Assembly: GCF_958405895.1 (NCBI RefSeq)
Contig: NZ_CATZAR010000016.1
DNA from: Ralstonia thomasii
GTDB taxonomy: Bacteria; Pseudomonadota; Gammaproteobacteria; Burkholderiales; Burkholderiaceae
Length of the DNA: 64,000 nt
Reading direction: 5' to 3' (one strand)
Below are positions 19,675 through 28,662 of the stretch, piece by piece; positions within the stretch are counted from its first letter, which is position 1; each line of letters opens with the position of its first letter. The notes under the pieces were generated by a model. It was not told where the DNA came from and did no database searches. It saw only the letters and a list, made by a program, of their open reading frames with translations. Position numbers and translations under genes: made by a program.

Positions 19675-20928
19675 TCAGCGATCGATCTCGCCAAACACGA
19701 TGTCTTGCGTACCGATGATCGTCACCGCATCGGCAATCATGTGACCCTTCGCCATTTCGTCAAGCGCGGCCAGATGAACGAAGCCCGGTGCGCGGATCTT
19801 CAAGCGGTACGGCTTGTTGGCGCCGTCGGAGATTGCATAGATGCCGAACTCGCCCTTCGGGTGCTCAACAGCGGCATACGCCTCGCCTTCGGGCACATGC
19901 ATACCTTCCGTGAAGAGCTTGAAGTGGTGAATCAGCTCTTCCATGTTGGTCTTCATGTCCACACGCGACGGCGGCGCCACCTTGTGGTTATCGGTGATCA
20001 CAGGGCCCGGGTTTTTGCGCAGCCACTCGATGCACTGGCGAATGATGCGATTGCTCTGGCGCATTTCTTCCACGCGCACCAGATAACGGTCGTAGCAATC
20101 GCCGTTCACGCCAACCGGGATGTCGAAATCGATGCGGTCGTACACCTCATACGGCTGCTTCTTGCGCACATCCCATTCGATGCCCGAACCACGCAGCATC
20201 GCACCGGAGAAACCTTTGTTAAGCGCACGCTCCGGGCTCACCACGCCGATACCAACGAGACGTTGCTTCCAAATCCGGTTGTCGGTCAGCAGCGTCTCGT
20301 ACTCGTCAACGTACTTCGGGAAGCGGTTGGTGAAGTCTTCAATGAAATCAAGCAGCGAACCCGAACGCGTTTGGTTCAGGGCGGCCAGCGCCTTCTCGTT
20401 GCGCACCTTGGATGCCTTGTATTGCGGCATCGTGTCAGGCAGGTCGCGATAGACGCCGCCCGGACGGTAGTAGGCGGCGTGCATGCGCGCGCCCGACACC
20501 GCCTCATACATATCGAACAGGTCTTCACGCTCGCGGAAGGCGTACAGGAACACCGCCATGGCGCCAACGTCCAGCGCGTGCGAACCAATCCACATCAGGT
20601 GGTTCATGATCCGCGTGATTTCGTCGAACATGACGCGGATGTACTGCGCACGCAGCGGCACTTCGAGACCCAGCAGCCGCTCGATTGCCATCACGTAGGC
20701 GTGCTCGTTGACCATCATCGACACGTAGTCGAGGCGGTCCATGTACGGCACGCTCTGAATCCACGTCTTCTGCTCAGCGAGCTTTTCAGTCGCGCGGTGC
20801 AGCAGCCCGATGTGCGGGTCGGCACGTTGAATGACTTCACCGTCCAACTCAAGCACCAGGCGCAGCACGCCGTGTGCTGCCGGGTGTTGCGGACCGAAGT
20901 TCAGGGTGTAGTTCTTGATATCTGCCAT
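19675..20928 (-). CDS. nuoD: NADH-quinone oxidoreductase subunit D
   Basis: 49-kDa-type subunit of complex I that lines the quinone site, 417 residues. Visible hallmarks are LNFGPQHPAAHGVLRLVLEL at residues 9-28, the GLLHRATEKL segment and the C-terminal PGFVHLAALDEM and DIVFGEIDR, which derive from the hydrogenase large-subunit ancestor. It is 13 bp after nuoC and is encoded as a separate protein rather than a NuoCD fusion. Confidence 0.97.
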   Translation of the reverse strand: MADIKNYTLNFGPQHPAAHGVLRLVLELDGEVIQRADPHIGLLHRATEKLAEQKTWIQSVPYMDRLDYVSMMVNEHAYVMAIERLLGLEVPLRAQYIRVMFDEITRIMNHLMWIGSHALDVGAMAVFLYAFREREDLFDMYEAVSGARMHAAYYRPGGVYRDLPDTMPQYKASKVRNEKALAALNQTRSGSLLDFIEDFTNRFPKYVDEYETLLTDNRIWKQRLVGIGVVSPERALNKGFSGAMLRGSGIEWDVRKKQPYEVYDRIDFDIPVGVNGDCYDRYLVRVEEMRQSNRIIRQCIEWLRKNPGPVITDNHKVAPPSRVDMKTNMEELIHHFKLFTEGMHVPEGEAYAAVEHPKGEFGIYAISDGANKPYRLKIRAPGFVHLAALDEMAKGHMIADAVTIIGTQDIVFGEIDR

Positions 20929-20941
20929 GTTCGGGCGCCCT

Positions 20942-21544
20942 TCAGTGCTTCAGACCACCGTATTGATCCTCACGGATCACACGCGGCGTAATCTCGCGCG
21001 GCTCGATGGTGACCGGCTGGTAGACCACGCGGCGCTGCACCGGGTCGTAACGCATTTCAACGTAACCCGACACGGGGAAGTCCTTGCGGAACGGGTGGCC
21101 AATGAAGCCGTAGTCGGTCAGGATGCGGCGCAGGTCCGGATGGCCTTCGAACACAAGACCGTAAAGGTCGAACGCTTCGCGCTCGAGCCAGTCAGCGGAA
21201 TTCCAGATCGTGGTCACCGACGACACCACGGGCAGGTCATCGTCCGGCGCAAACACGCGCACGCGAACGCGCCAGTTGTGCGTGATCGACAGCAGATGCG
21301 ACACCGCAGCGAAACGCGGGCCGTTCCAGGCACCGTCGCCGTAGTCGGCGTAGTCGACGCCGCACAAGTCCATCAGCTGTTCAAATTTGAGCGAAGCGTC
21401 GTCGCGCAGCGTGCGCATGGCGTCGAGGTAATCGGCAGCCTTCACCACGAGGGTGAGTTCACCGACCGACTCGGTCAGGCTTTGAACGCGATTGCCCAGC
21501 GCCTTTTCCAGCGCGGCCTTCAGGGTGGCAAGCTTGTCGGTCAT
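20942..21544 (-). CDS. nuoC: NADH-quinone oxidoreductase subunit C
   Basis: 30-kDa-type peripheral subunit of complex I, 200 residues. The signature WNSADWLEREAFDLYGLVFE followed by GHPDLRRILTDYGF is at about residues 110-145. It stabilises the contact between NuoD and NuoB. It is one base from the nuoB stop, so the pair is likely coupled. Confidence 0.97.
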   Translation of the reverse strand: MTDKLATLKAALEKALGNRVQSLTESVGELTLVVKAADYLDAMRTLRDDASLKFEQLMDLCGVDYADYGDGAWNGPRFAAVSHLLSITHNWRVRVRVFAPDDDLPVVSSVTTIWNSADWLEREAFDLYGLVFEGHPDLRRILTDYGFIGHPFRKDFPVSGYVEMRYDPVQRRVVYQPVTIEPREITPRVIREDQYGGLKH

Positions 21545-21545
21545 G

Positions 21546-22028
21546 TCAGGCCTTGCGCGCGATGGTGTTGGTGCGACGGATCTTGGCCTGCAGCTGAATG
21601 ATGCCGTAGATCAGTGCTTCGGCCGTCGGCGGGCAGCCCGGCACGTACACGTCGACCGGCACGATGCGATCGCAGCCGCGCACGACAGAATACGAGTAGT
21701 GGTAGTAACCGCCGCCGTTCGCGCACGAACCCATCGAGATGACCCAGCGAGGCTCGGCCATCTGGTCGTACACCTTGCGCAGCGCGGGCGCCATCTTGTT
21801 GCACAGCGTGCCGGCCACGATCATCACGTCAGACTGACGCGGCGACGGGCGGAACACCACGCCGAAACGGTCCAGGTCATAACGCGATGCGCCCGCATGC
21901 ATCATTTCCACAGCACAGCAGGCCAGGCCGAACGTCATCGGCCAGAGTGACCCGGTACGGGTCCAGTTGATCAGCTTGTCAGCGGTTGTCGTGACAAAGC
22001 CTTCGTTGAGTACGCCTTCGATCGCCAT
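21546..22028 (-). CDS. nuoB: NADH-quinone oxidoreductase subunit B
   Basis: Subunit carrying the terminal [4Fe-4S] cluster N2, 160 residues. Ligands lie in LACCAVEMMHAG (tandem Cys), GSCANGG and VPGCPP. It donates electrons to quinone. It is 6 bp after nuoA. Confidence 0.98.
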   Translation of the reverse strand: MAIEGVLNEGFVTTTADKLINWTRTGSLWPMTFGLACCAVEMMHAGASRYDLDRFGVVFRPSPRQSDVMIVAGTLCNKMAPALRKVYDQMAEPRWVISMGSCANGGGYYHYSYSVVRGCDRIVPVDVYVPGCPPTAEALIYGIIQLQAKIRRTNTIARKA

Positions 22029-22034
22029 TTCACA

Positions 22035-22394
22035 TCACTCCCAATCGAGCGCGCCTTTTTTCCAGATGTAGACGAAGCCCACGAGAAACTCGAGAAGAAA
22101 CACGCCCATCGCAAAGAACCCCGGCCAGCCGATCTCACGCAGCGCCACGCCCCAGGGGAAGAGGAACGCGGTCTCCAGATCGAACAGAATGAACAGGATG
22201 GCGATGAGGTAATAGCGCACGTCGAACTTCATGCGCGCGTCTTCGAATGCCTCGAAGCCGCACTCGTACGGCGAGAGCTTGTCAGGATCGGGATTGTTCG
22301 GACCGAGGACTCGGCCGATGGTCATCAGAGCAAGGCCGAGGCCAACACCGACAACGATGAACAACAGTACGGGGAAATAGGCTTCGAGGTTCAA
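22035..22394 (-). CDS. nuoA: NADH-quinone oxidoreductase subunit A (TTG start)
   Basis: Small membrane subunit of complex I, 119 residues and three transmembrane helices. The acidic loop KLSPYECGFEAFEDARMKFD is the family hallmark. The start codon is TTG at 22394, with AAGGCGGG upstream; no ATG fits the family N-terminus. It is the first gene of the nuo operon, 163 bp downstream of tRNA-Leu. Confidence 0.95.
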   Translation of the reverse strand: MNLEAYFPVLLFIVVGVGLGLALMTIGRVLGPNNPDPDKLSPYECGFEAFEDARMKFDVRYYLIAILFILFDLETAFLFPWGVALREIGWPGFFAMGVFLLEFLVGFVYIWKKGALDWE

Positions 22395-22557
22395 GGGACG
22401 CCCGCCTTTTTGAATGGTTGCAACAGCACTGCCCGCAGGCGGCGCCTTGTCGCCCCATCGAAGGCGCCGGGTCCGCAGCCTTACGACGCCTCGACTGCAC
22501 GTCGTCTTGCGGAGGGGCCTGCGCGGAACATCCCGTTGAACAGACCCCGAATTTGAT

Positions 22558-22642
22558 TGGTGCCGACGGCGAGACTCGAACTCGCACAGCTTTCGCCACT
22601 ACCCCCTCAAGATAGCGTGTCTACCAATTTCACCACGTCGGC
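22558..22642 (-). tRNA. tRNA-Leu (anticodon GAG)
   Basis: Read on the minus strand, the 85-nt gene starts GCCGACGTGGTGAAATTGG and ends with an encoded CCA. The 7-bp acceptor stem GCCGACG/CGTCGGC, the anticodon arm CTATC-TTGAGGG-GGTAG, a long variable arm typical of leucine tRNAs and the T arm GCGAG-TTCGAGT-CTCGC are all present. The anticodon GAG reads CUC/CUU. Confidence 0.95.
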
Positions 22643-22718
22643 TGGGGGAAGAAACTCTATCAGGAACGCGGTTAAGACTTAACGCCCTTGCCGTTTCCCG
22701 TATTGTTCCAAGCCTTGC

Positions 22719-22748
22719 ATTCTACCGCAAAGCAACGCTTTTGTTCAA
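22719..22748 (-). promoter_or_regulatory. Sigma-70 promoter for tRNA-Leu (and possibly nuo)
   Basis: On the minus strand TTGAAC and TAGAAT are separated by 18 bp. The predicted start is about 70 bp upstream of the tRNA 5' end. The same transcript could continue into nuoA because no terminator is evident between them. Confidence 0.55.
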
Positions 22749-22821
22749 TGCACAAACAAAAATCTTATCCCTCGCAACGCGCCGAAAAACCTCAACGGCA
22801 CGCCACGATCGTTGCATCAAA

Positions 22822-23184
22822 TTACTTCGGCACAGCGGGCGCGGAAGCTGCGCCCGAAGCAGCGGCAGGAGCCGAGGCCGCGGGTGCCGATGCCGTGGAC
22901 GCAACAGGCGCGACCGAACCCATCACACCCGCCGACACGCCGCCCTTGTTGGTGCCGATCAGCGTCAGCGCAAGCGTGGCAACGAAGAACACGGTGGCCA
23001 GCACGGCCGTCGTACGCGACAGGAAGTTGGCCGAACCGGTGGCACCAAACAAGCTGCCCGACGCGCCCGACCCAAATGCCGCCCCAACGTCCGCGCCCTT
23101 GCCGTGTTGCAGCAGCACCAGGCCGATCACGCCGAGCGCGCTCAGAATTTGCGCCACCAGCAGCAGAGTCTTCAGAATTGCCAT
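22822..23184 (-). CDS. secG: Preprotein translocase subunit SecG
   Basis: Inner-membrane accessory subunit of the SecYEG channel, 120 residues. The family signature is visible near the start (VLLQHGKGADVGAAFGSGAS, then SLFGATGSANFLSR), between two transmembrane segments at about residues 5-23 and 58-76. The C-terminal 40 residues are an Ala/Pro/Ser tail. The start is ATG at 23184, matching the family N-terminus MAILKTLLLV, with GAGAGAAACGAA upstream. It lies between tpiA and tRNA-Leu, the usual order in this order of bacteria. Confidence 0.95.
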   Translation of the reverse strand: MAILKTLLLVAQILSALGVIGLVLLQHGKGADVGAAFGSGASGSLFGATGSANFLSRTTAVLATVFFVATLALTLIGTNKGGVSAGVMGSVAPVASTASAPAASAPAAASGAASAPAVPK

Positions 23185-23246
23185 TTCGTTTCTCTCAATA
23201 ATATGTTGCAGCCGCACATGGGTGACATCGCGACTCGATCGGTTGT

Positions 23247-23993
23247 TTATGCGCGCCCGATCGCCAGGAAATCTTCTGCCTTCAACGATGCGCCGCCGAT
23301 CAGGCCGCCATCGATGTCCGCCATTGCAAACAATTCGCCGGCATTGTCGGGCTTGACGCTGCCACCGTACAGAATTGACAGACGCTGCGCCACGCCAGCG
23401 TCGCGGGCAGCAACACGTGCGCGCAGAAACGCGTGCACAGCCTGCGCCTGCTCGCTCGTCGCGGTCTTGCCCGTGCCAATGGCCCAAACCGGCTCATACG
23501 CCACGACGATACGACCAAGTTGCTCGACCGACAGCGCTTCGAGAACTGCATCGAGTTGGCGGGCGACCACCTGCTCGGTCTCACCTGCTTCACGTTGCGC
23601 GAGCGTTTCGCCCACACAGACGATCGGGGTAATGCCATGTTCCAGTGCACGCAGCGCCTTGGTCGCCACTTGCGCATCGGTTTCGCCATGGTATGAGCGA
23701 CGCTCGGAGTGACCGACGATCGCGTAGCCGCAGCCAAACTCCGACAGCATCGACGCCGCCACTTCGCCGGTAAAGGCGCCCCGCGTTTCAGCCGACACAT
23801 CCTGCGCGCCCCAGCCGACTGCAGAACCGGCGAGCAAGGACTGGCACTGGGCCAGGTACGGGAACGGCACACACACGGCCAGCGTGGCGTTGGTTTTGCC
23901 TGCCGCTTTGATCTGTTCAAGCAGCGCGGCGTTCGTGCTCAGACTGCCATGCAGCTTCCAGTTGCCCACCACCAGCTTCGGTCTTGCGTTCAC
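23247..23993 (-). CDS. tpiA: Triosephosphate isomerase (GTG start)
   Basis: Glycolytic/gluconeogenic TIM-barrel enzyme interconverting dihydroxyacetone phosphate and glyceraldehyde 3-phosphate, 248 residues. Catalytic residues are visible: VVGNWKLHG (Asn/Lys), IVGHSERRSY (His), and the catalytic Glu with the mobile loop in VAYEPVWAIGTGKTA. The start codon is GTG at 23993. A good promoter lies just upstream at 24027-24056. Confidence 0.97.
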   Translation of the reverse strand: MNARPKLVVGNWKLHGSLSTNAALLEQIKAAGKTNATLAVCVPFPYLAQCQSLLAGSAVGWGAQDVSAETRGAFTGEVAASMLSEFGCGYAIVGHSERRSYHGETDAQVATKALRALEHGITPIVCVGETLAQREAGETEQVVARQLDAVLEALSVEQLGRIVVAYEPVWAIGTGKTATSEQAQAVHAFLRARVAARDAGVAQRLSILYGGSVKPDNAGELFAMADIDGGLIGGASLKAEDFLAIGRA

Positions 23994-24026
23994 GTTTTGC
24001 CCGGTCGACTGTCAAATAAACCCAGC

Positions 24027-24056
24027 ATTCTACCGCGGCGTCAAAAACGGGGTCAA
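24027..24056 (-). promoter_or_regulatory. Sigma-70 promoter for tpiA-secG
   Basis: On the minus strand TTGACC and TAGAAT are separated by 18 bp, about 35 bp upstream of the tpiA GTG. Confidence 0.65.
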
Positions 24057-24072
24057 TTTTGGCGTCCTGGCG

Positions 24073-25077
24073 TCAATCCCAAACCAACATGATCTTGCCG
24101 ATATGCGCGCTCGATTCCATCAAAGCATGCGCCTGCGCGGCCTGTGCGGCCGGCATGACCTCATGGACGACCGGCTTGATGCGCACAGACGCAAGCAACG
24201 GCCAGACCGTTTCATACAGATTGGCCGCGATGGCCGCCTTGAATGCAACCGGACGCGGGCGCAGCGTCGAGCCCGTCAAGGTAATGCGCCGACGCAGGAT
24301 GTCGCCCAGCGGCACCTCGGCCTTGGCGCCGCCCAGCAACGCGATCAGGACGATGCGGCCATCGTCGGCGGTGCAGGCGATTTCGCGCGCGACATAACTG
24401 CCGCCGACCATGTCGAGCACCACATCGGCGCCGCGCCCTGTCTCGGCCTTGACGATTTCAACGAAATCCTCGGTCTTGTAGTTGATGGCGCGCGTGGCCC
24501 CGAGCTCGACGCAGGCGTCACACTTTTCGGCGCTACCGGCCGTGGCGAACACGCGGTGACCCAATGCAGACGCGATCTGAATCGCCGTCGTGCCGATGCC
24601 GCTGGAGCCGCCCTGCACGAGCAGCGTTTCATCGGCGCCGTGCGCGCCCCGCCCCAGCAGGCCTCGGTCGAACACGTTCGACCACACGGTGAAATAGTTT
24701 TCTGGCAATGCAGCGGCTTCGACATCGGACAAGCCGGCCGGCACAGGCAGCACCTGGCCCAACGGCGCCGTGCAGAACTCCGCATAACCGCCGCCTTGCA
24801 CCAGCGCGCAGACGCGATCGCCTACCTTCAGGCCGTAGCGATTGTCGGCGTGCGCCAGATCACCGCTGACTATCTCGCCTGCAACTTCGAGCCCCGGAAT
24901 ATCCGAGGCACCGGGCGGCACCGGATAGTTGCCCGTGCGCTGGAACACATCGGGCCGGTTCACGCCCGCTGCACGCACGCGGATCAGAACCTCGCCGGCC
25001 TTGGCCTCCGGCATCGGGCGCTCGCCAAGCTTCAAGACTTCAGGGCCACCGTACTGGGTGATTTCAATCGCTTTCAT
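24073..25077 (-). CDS. NAD(P)H quinone oxidoreductase (PIG3/zeta-crystallin-like)
   Basis: Zinc-free medium-chain dehydrogenase/reductase of 334 residues. The N-terminal GroES-like domain contains VRAAGVNRPDVFQRTG. The Rossmann domain has the nucleotide loop VQGGSSGIGTTAIQIASALG near 145-164. It matches the TIGR02824-type PIG3 quinone oxidoreductases, which use NADPH to reduce small quinones. The likely start is ATG at 25077. The gene lies between a HAD phosphatase and tpiA on the same strand, with no clear functional link. Confidence 0.9.
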   Translation of the reverse strand: MKAIEITQYGGPEVLKLGERPMPEAKAGEVLIRVRAAGVNRPDVFQRTGNYPVPPGASDIPGLEVAGEIVSGDLAHADNRYGLKVGDRVCALVQGGGYAEFCTAPLGQVLPVPAGLSDVEAAALPENYFTVWSNVFDRGLLGRGAHGADETLLVQGGSSGIGTTAIQIASALGHRVFATAGSAEKCDACVELGATRAINYKTEDFVEIVKAETGRGADVVLDMVGGSYVAREIACTADDGRIVLIALLGGAKAEVPLGDILRRRITLTGSTLRPRPVAFKAAIAANLYETVWPLLASVRIKPVVHEVMPAAQAAQAHALMESSAHIGKIMLVWD

Positions 25078-25115
25078 GAGAATCGGATCGAGAGGGTTAC
25101 GGCGCAGTGCGCGGG

Positions 25116-26069
25116 TTACGAGACGCTACGCCTCGGTTCAACAAAGTGCTGCGGAATGCCGCGCGTGGTTTCGCGCATGATTTCTTGTTTGCCGTGGACG
25201 ATGCCGTCGGCGATCTTGCCGATATGCAACTTGAGCCACATCTCCGTCGGCGAGCCGGCGCGATAGTCGGCCGGGCCGAGCATGTCGACGCGATCATCGG
25301 CACGCAAGTTGTCAGCCTGCTCGAATGAGCGAGGGCTCTCCGGGTTGTAGACCGCATAGGTGCGGCCGCCGCCCTTGCGGGCGACCGAAAACGCCGGAAT
25401 ATCACTCGGCCCATCGGCGACGTAGATCATGTTGGCGAAGGGCACGCGGCGCTCGTCCTCGGCAATCGACGAGTTCACACTTACCGCTTCCGGGTGCTTA
25501 TTGACGCCCTTGTTGATCTCAAACAGCGCACGCGTCTTGGTGGTGTTATCGATGGCGTAGATGACTTCCGCAATGACCGGCCGGCCATCCGCGTTCGAGT
25601 CGGACGCCTCCAGAAATTCGCAGCCCCACACGCCGTCGATGTACGGGGCGATGGGCGAGCCCTTGATCATCTCTGTCAGGCCCGTGCTGACGATGTAGTG
25701 TTCGAGCTTGATGTCGAACGCCTGGTAGGTTGCGTTGTCGCGCACCCACGCCTTGCTGCGCTCGAAGAAATCAGTCACGCCGGGGAAGAATTCGAGTTCG
25801 GCGCCCAGTTCGCGCAGCGTTGCATTGTCGAGCCCGCCCATGCGGCCGTCGCGCACATGGCGCAGCAGCACATTGAGGTAGAACGTTTCCTGGTTGACCT
25901 TCTGACCGCGCGATTCAATTTCGCGCGAGCCTGCAGCCACTTCGTCCCAGAAACCCTGCTCGGCGATATTGAAGCGATCGAACAGCGGCACTTGCATGTA
26001 GCGCGGGATCAGTGTCTTGTCGAAATCCCAGACGATAGCGATGCGGTTTTGCTCGAACAGGCGGCTCAT
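25116..26069 (-). CDS. HAD-superfamily phosphatase
   Basis: Cytosolic HAD hydrolase of 317 residues. The nucleophile motif I is WDFDKTLIP near residue 14. Motif III/IV is in MIYVADGPSDIPAFSV (acidic pair). A helical cap fills the intervening region. The start is ATG at 26069 (MSRLFEQNRIAIVWDFDK); no ribosome site is clear, but longer frames add unrelated sequence that overlaps the pnp terminator. The substrate is unknown. Confidence 0.82.
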   Translation of the reverse strand: MSRLFEQNRIAIVWDFDKTLIPRYMQVPLFDRFNIAEQGFWDEVAAGSREIESRGQKVNQETFYLNVLLRHVRDGRMGGLDNATLRELGAELEFFPGVTDFFERSKAWVRDNATYQAFDIKLEHYIVSTGLTEMIKGSPIAPYIDGVWGCEFLEASDSNADGRPVIAEVIYAIDNTTKTRALFEINKGVNKHPEAVSVNSSIAEDERRVPFANMIYVADGPSDIPAFSVARKGGGRTYAVYNPESPRSFEQADNLRADDRVDMLGPADYRAGSPTEMWLKLHIGKIADGIVHGKQEIMRETTRGIPQHFVEPRRSVS

Positions 26070-26120
26070 GATGGGGCGCGAAGGGACAACAGGAAGAACT
26101 CGCGACGCAGTGTAAACAAA

Positions 26121-26152
26121 AAAACGGCTGGACATCGTCCAGCCGTTTTTCT
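26121..26152 (-). terminator. Rho-independent terminator after pnp
   Basis: A perfect 11-bp stem AACGGCTGGAC/GTCCAGCCGTT (26123-26133 and 26137-26147), flanked by A and T runs on both sides, lies 18 bp past the pnp stop codon. On the minus strand it ends in TTTTTTT. Confidence 0.92.
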
Positions 26153-26169
26153 TGGCGAAAATCGCTCGC

Positions 26170-28344
26170 TTACTGCTGTTGTTGCTGCTGTTGTTGCGAG
26201 GCAGCGTCGCCAGCACCCGGTGCTTGCGGTGCAGCGACCGGCACGTCGCCCTCTTCGGCCTTGGCGGCCTTGATCGACAGGCGCATGCGACCCTTTTCAT
26301 CGGTGCTCAGCAGCTTCACGCGCACAGCCTGGCCTTCCTTCACATAGTCGGAAACCTGGTTCACGCGCTCGTTGGCGATTTCCGAGATGTGCAGCAGACC
26401 GTCCTTGCCCGGCAGGATGTTCACGATCGCGCCGAAGTCCAGCAGTTTGAGCACGGTACCGTTGTAGATCTTGCCCACTTCGGCTTCTGCCGTGATGCCT
26501 TCGATGCGGCGCTTGGCTTCTGCCATGCCTTCCGACGAGGTCGACGCGATGGTGATCGTGCCGTCTTCCCCGATGTCGATCGTGCAGCCGGTTTCCTTGG
26601 TCAGCGCCTGGATGGTCGAACCACCCTTGCCAATCACGTCGCGGATCTTCTCCGGGTTGATCTTGACCGTGATCATGCGCGGTGCGTGCTCCGACAGCTC
26701 GGTGCGTGCGCCGCCCATGGCAGCCTGCATCTTGCCCAGGATGTGCAGACGGCCTTCCTTGGCTTGCGCCAGTGCCACCTGCATGATTTCCTTGGTGATG
26801 CCCTGCACCTTGATGTCCATCTGCAGTGCGGTGATACCAGCGTCGGTACCAGCGACCTTGAAGTCCATGTCACCCAGGTGATCTTCGTCACCCAGGATGT
26901 CGGTCAGCACGGCGAACTTGTTGTCTTCCAGGATCAGGCCCATGGCCACGCCAGCAACGTGCGCTTTGATGGGCACGCCAGCGTCCATCAGTGCCAGCGA
27001 GCCGCCGCACACCGAAGCCATCGACGACGAGCCATTCGACTCGGTGATTTCCGACACCAGACGGATCGTGTAGCCGAATTCGTCGGCGGGCGGCAGCACC
27101 GGAATCAGTGCGCGCTTGGCCAAACGGCCATGGCCGACTTCGCGGCGCTTCGGGCTGCCCACGCGGCCAGTTTCGCCCGTGGCGAACGGCGGCATGTTGT
27201 AGTGGAGCATGAAGCGATCACGGTACTCGCCTTGCAGCGCGTCGATGATCTGCTCGTCGCTCTTGGTGCCCAGAGCGGCCACCACCAGCGCTTGCGTTTC
27301 ACCACGCGTGAACAGCGACGAGCCGTGCGCACGCGGCAGCACCGACGAACGGATCTCGATCGGGCGCACCGTGCGGGTGTCGCGGCCGTCGATACGCGGT
27401 TCGCCATTCAGGATCTGGCCGCGCACGATCTTCGATTCGAGCTCGAACAGGATGTTGTCGACTTCCACGCCATCGGCTTCCACGCCGGCTTCGGCCAGCT
27501 TGGCCGCAACCGACTTGTAGACTTCCTTCAACTTCTGGCTGCGGGCCGACTTCTGGCGCAGCTGGTAAGCAGCTTGCAGATCGGCCAGGCCCAGTTCGGA
27601 CACCTTTGCGACCAACGCTTCGTTCTTCGGCGCAGCTTGCCAATCCCACTCAGGCTTGCCGCCGTCGCGCACCAGGTCGTGGATCGCGTTGATGGCGATC
27701 TGCATCTGCTCATGGCCGTACACCACGGCACCCAGCATGATCTCTTCCGACAGCTGCTGCGCTTCGGATTCGACCATCAGCACGGCACGCTCGGTACCGG
27801 CAACAACCAGGTCCAGATCCGAGTGCGCCAGTTGTGCGCGGTTCGGGTTCAGCAGGTACTGGCCATCCTTGTAACCCACGCGGGCAGCGCCCACCGGGCC
27901 GTTGAACGGCAGACCCGACACAGCCAGTGCAGCCGAAGCAGCAACCAGCGCCGGGATGTCAGCCGGCACTTCCGGGTTGATCGACAGCACGTGGATAACG
28001 ACCTGGACTTCGTTGTAGAAGCCTTCCGGGAACAGCGGACGCAGCGGGCGATCGATCAGGCGCGAGGTCAGCGTTTCGTTTTCCGACGGACGGCCTTCGC
28101 GCTTGAAGAAGCCACCCGGGATCTTGCCAGCGGCGTAGGTCTTCTCGAGGTAATCGACAGTCAGCGGGAAGAAGTCCTGACCCGGCTTCGGGTTCTTGGC
28201 GCCCACCACGGTAGCGAGCACGACGGTGTCGTCCATGTCGAGCAGCACAGCGCCGCTCGCCTGGCGGGCGATCTCACCCGTTTCCATGCGGACCTTGTGG
28301 CCGCCCCATTGGAATTCTTTGACGACCTTATTGAACATGGTCAT
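26170..28344 (-). CDS. pnp: Polyribonucleotide nucleotidyltransferase (PNPase)
   Basis: Phosphorolytic 3'-5' exoribonuclease of the RNA degradosome, 724 residues. It has two RNase PH domains (about 5-225 and 320-545), a KH domain (about 555-615, with IRDVIGKGGSTIQALTKETG) and an S1 domain (about 620-690). The C-terminus is low complexity and ends in eight glutamines. The start is ATG at 28344 (MTMFNKVVKEF), preceded by AGGAGATGCT. It is downstream of rpsO on the same strand, as in many bacteria, with a hairpin in the intervening leader. Confidence 0.97.
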   Translation of the reverse strand: MTMFNKVVKEFQWGGHKVRMETGEIARQASGAVLLDMDDTVVLATVVGAKNPKPGQDFFPLTVDYLEKTYAAGKIPGGFFKREGRPSENETLTSRLIDRPLRPLFPEGFYNEVQVVIHVLSINPEVPADIPALVAASAALAVSGLPFNGPVGAARVGYKDGQYLLNPNRAQLAHSDLDLVVAGTERAVLMVESEAQQLSEEIMLGAVVYGHEQMQIAINAIHDLVRDGGKPEWDWQAAPKNEALVAKVSELGLADLQAAYQLRQKSARSQKLKEVYKSVAAKLAEAGVEADGVEVDNILFELESKIVRGQILNGEPRIDGRDTRTVRPIEIRSSVLPRAHGSSLFTRGETQALVVAALGTKSDEQIIDALQGEYRDRFMLHYNMPPFATGETGRVGSPKRREVGHGRLAKRALIPVLPPADEFGYTIRLVSEITESNGSSSMASVCGGSLALMDAGVPIKAHVAGVAMGLILEDNKFAVLTDILGDEDHLGDMDFKVAGTDAGITALQMDIKVQGITKEIMQVALAQAKEGRLHILGKMQAAMGGARTELSEHAPRMITVKINPEKIRDVIGKGGSTIQALTKETGCTIDIGEDGTITIASTSSEGMAEAKRRIEGITAEAEVGKIYNGTVLKLLDFGAIVNILPGKDGLLHISEIANERVNQVSDYVKEGQAVRVKLLSTDEKGRMRLSIKAAKAEEGDVPVAAPQAPGAGDAASQQQQQQQQ
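26173..26196 (-). repeat. 12-bp tandem duplication encoding the PNPase poly-Gln tail
   Basis: The last eight codons of pnp are two perfect copies of the 12-bp unit CAACAACAGCAG read on the minus strand. The repeat is followed at once by the TAA stop. Length variation between strains is likely. Confidence 0.9.
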
Positions 28345-28441
28345 AGCATCTCCTGTTCGGTATTCGCGGCGCGCTTCATTGCGCTTCACCGCGACAAATA
28401 CGTTCCGTAAGACGGTGCGGTTGCAGAGGTGTGTTTTATGC

Positions 28442-28481
28442 CATTCCAGCGCAGCGCTGGCATCAATGCCGCGCTGGAATG
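28442..28481 (-). promoter_or_regulatory. Inverted repeat in pnp leader (318-bp rpsO-pnp gap)
   Basis: CATTCCAGCGC at 28442-28452 and GCGCTGGAATG at 28471-28481 are perfect 11-bp inverted repeats with an 18-nt loop that holds a smaller dyad. The site lies about 100 bp upstream of pnp. In enterobacteria a similarly placed hairpin is cut by RNase III and lets PNPase repress itself; the parallel here is inferred. The rest of the gap holds the rpsO terminator and no gene. Confidence 0.5.
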
Positions 28482-28597
28482 ACACAAGGCCCTGCTTCCT
28501 GCCGCCCCCGGTCCTTGGCAGCCGCTTCATCTTGAACTGGCCGACTGCCATCACTCACCGGTTGCCCGGCGCGGCCACAAACGCAGCCGCCAAAAAC

Positions 28598-28632
28598 AAA
28601 ATGCCTGCATCAGCACGCTGACGCAGGCACTT
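28598..28632 (-). terminator. Terminator-like stem-loop after rpsO
   Basis: TGCCTGCATCAGC at 28602-28614 pairs with GCTGACGCAGGCA at 28617-28629 with one mismatch, allowing for a small loop. On the minus strand it is followed by TTTTGTTTTTGG. It lies 31 bp past the rpsO stop and may be partly read through into pnp. Confidence 0.8.
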
Positions 28633-28662
28633 TTCATCACGCGCAGTGCGTGATACCCACCA

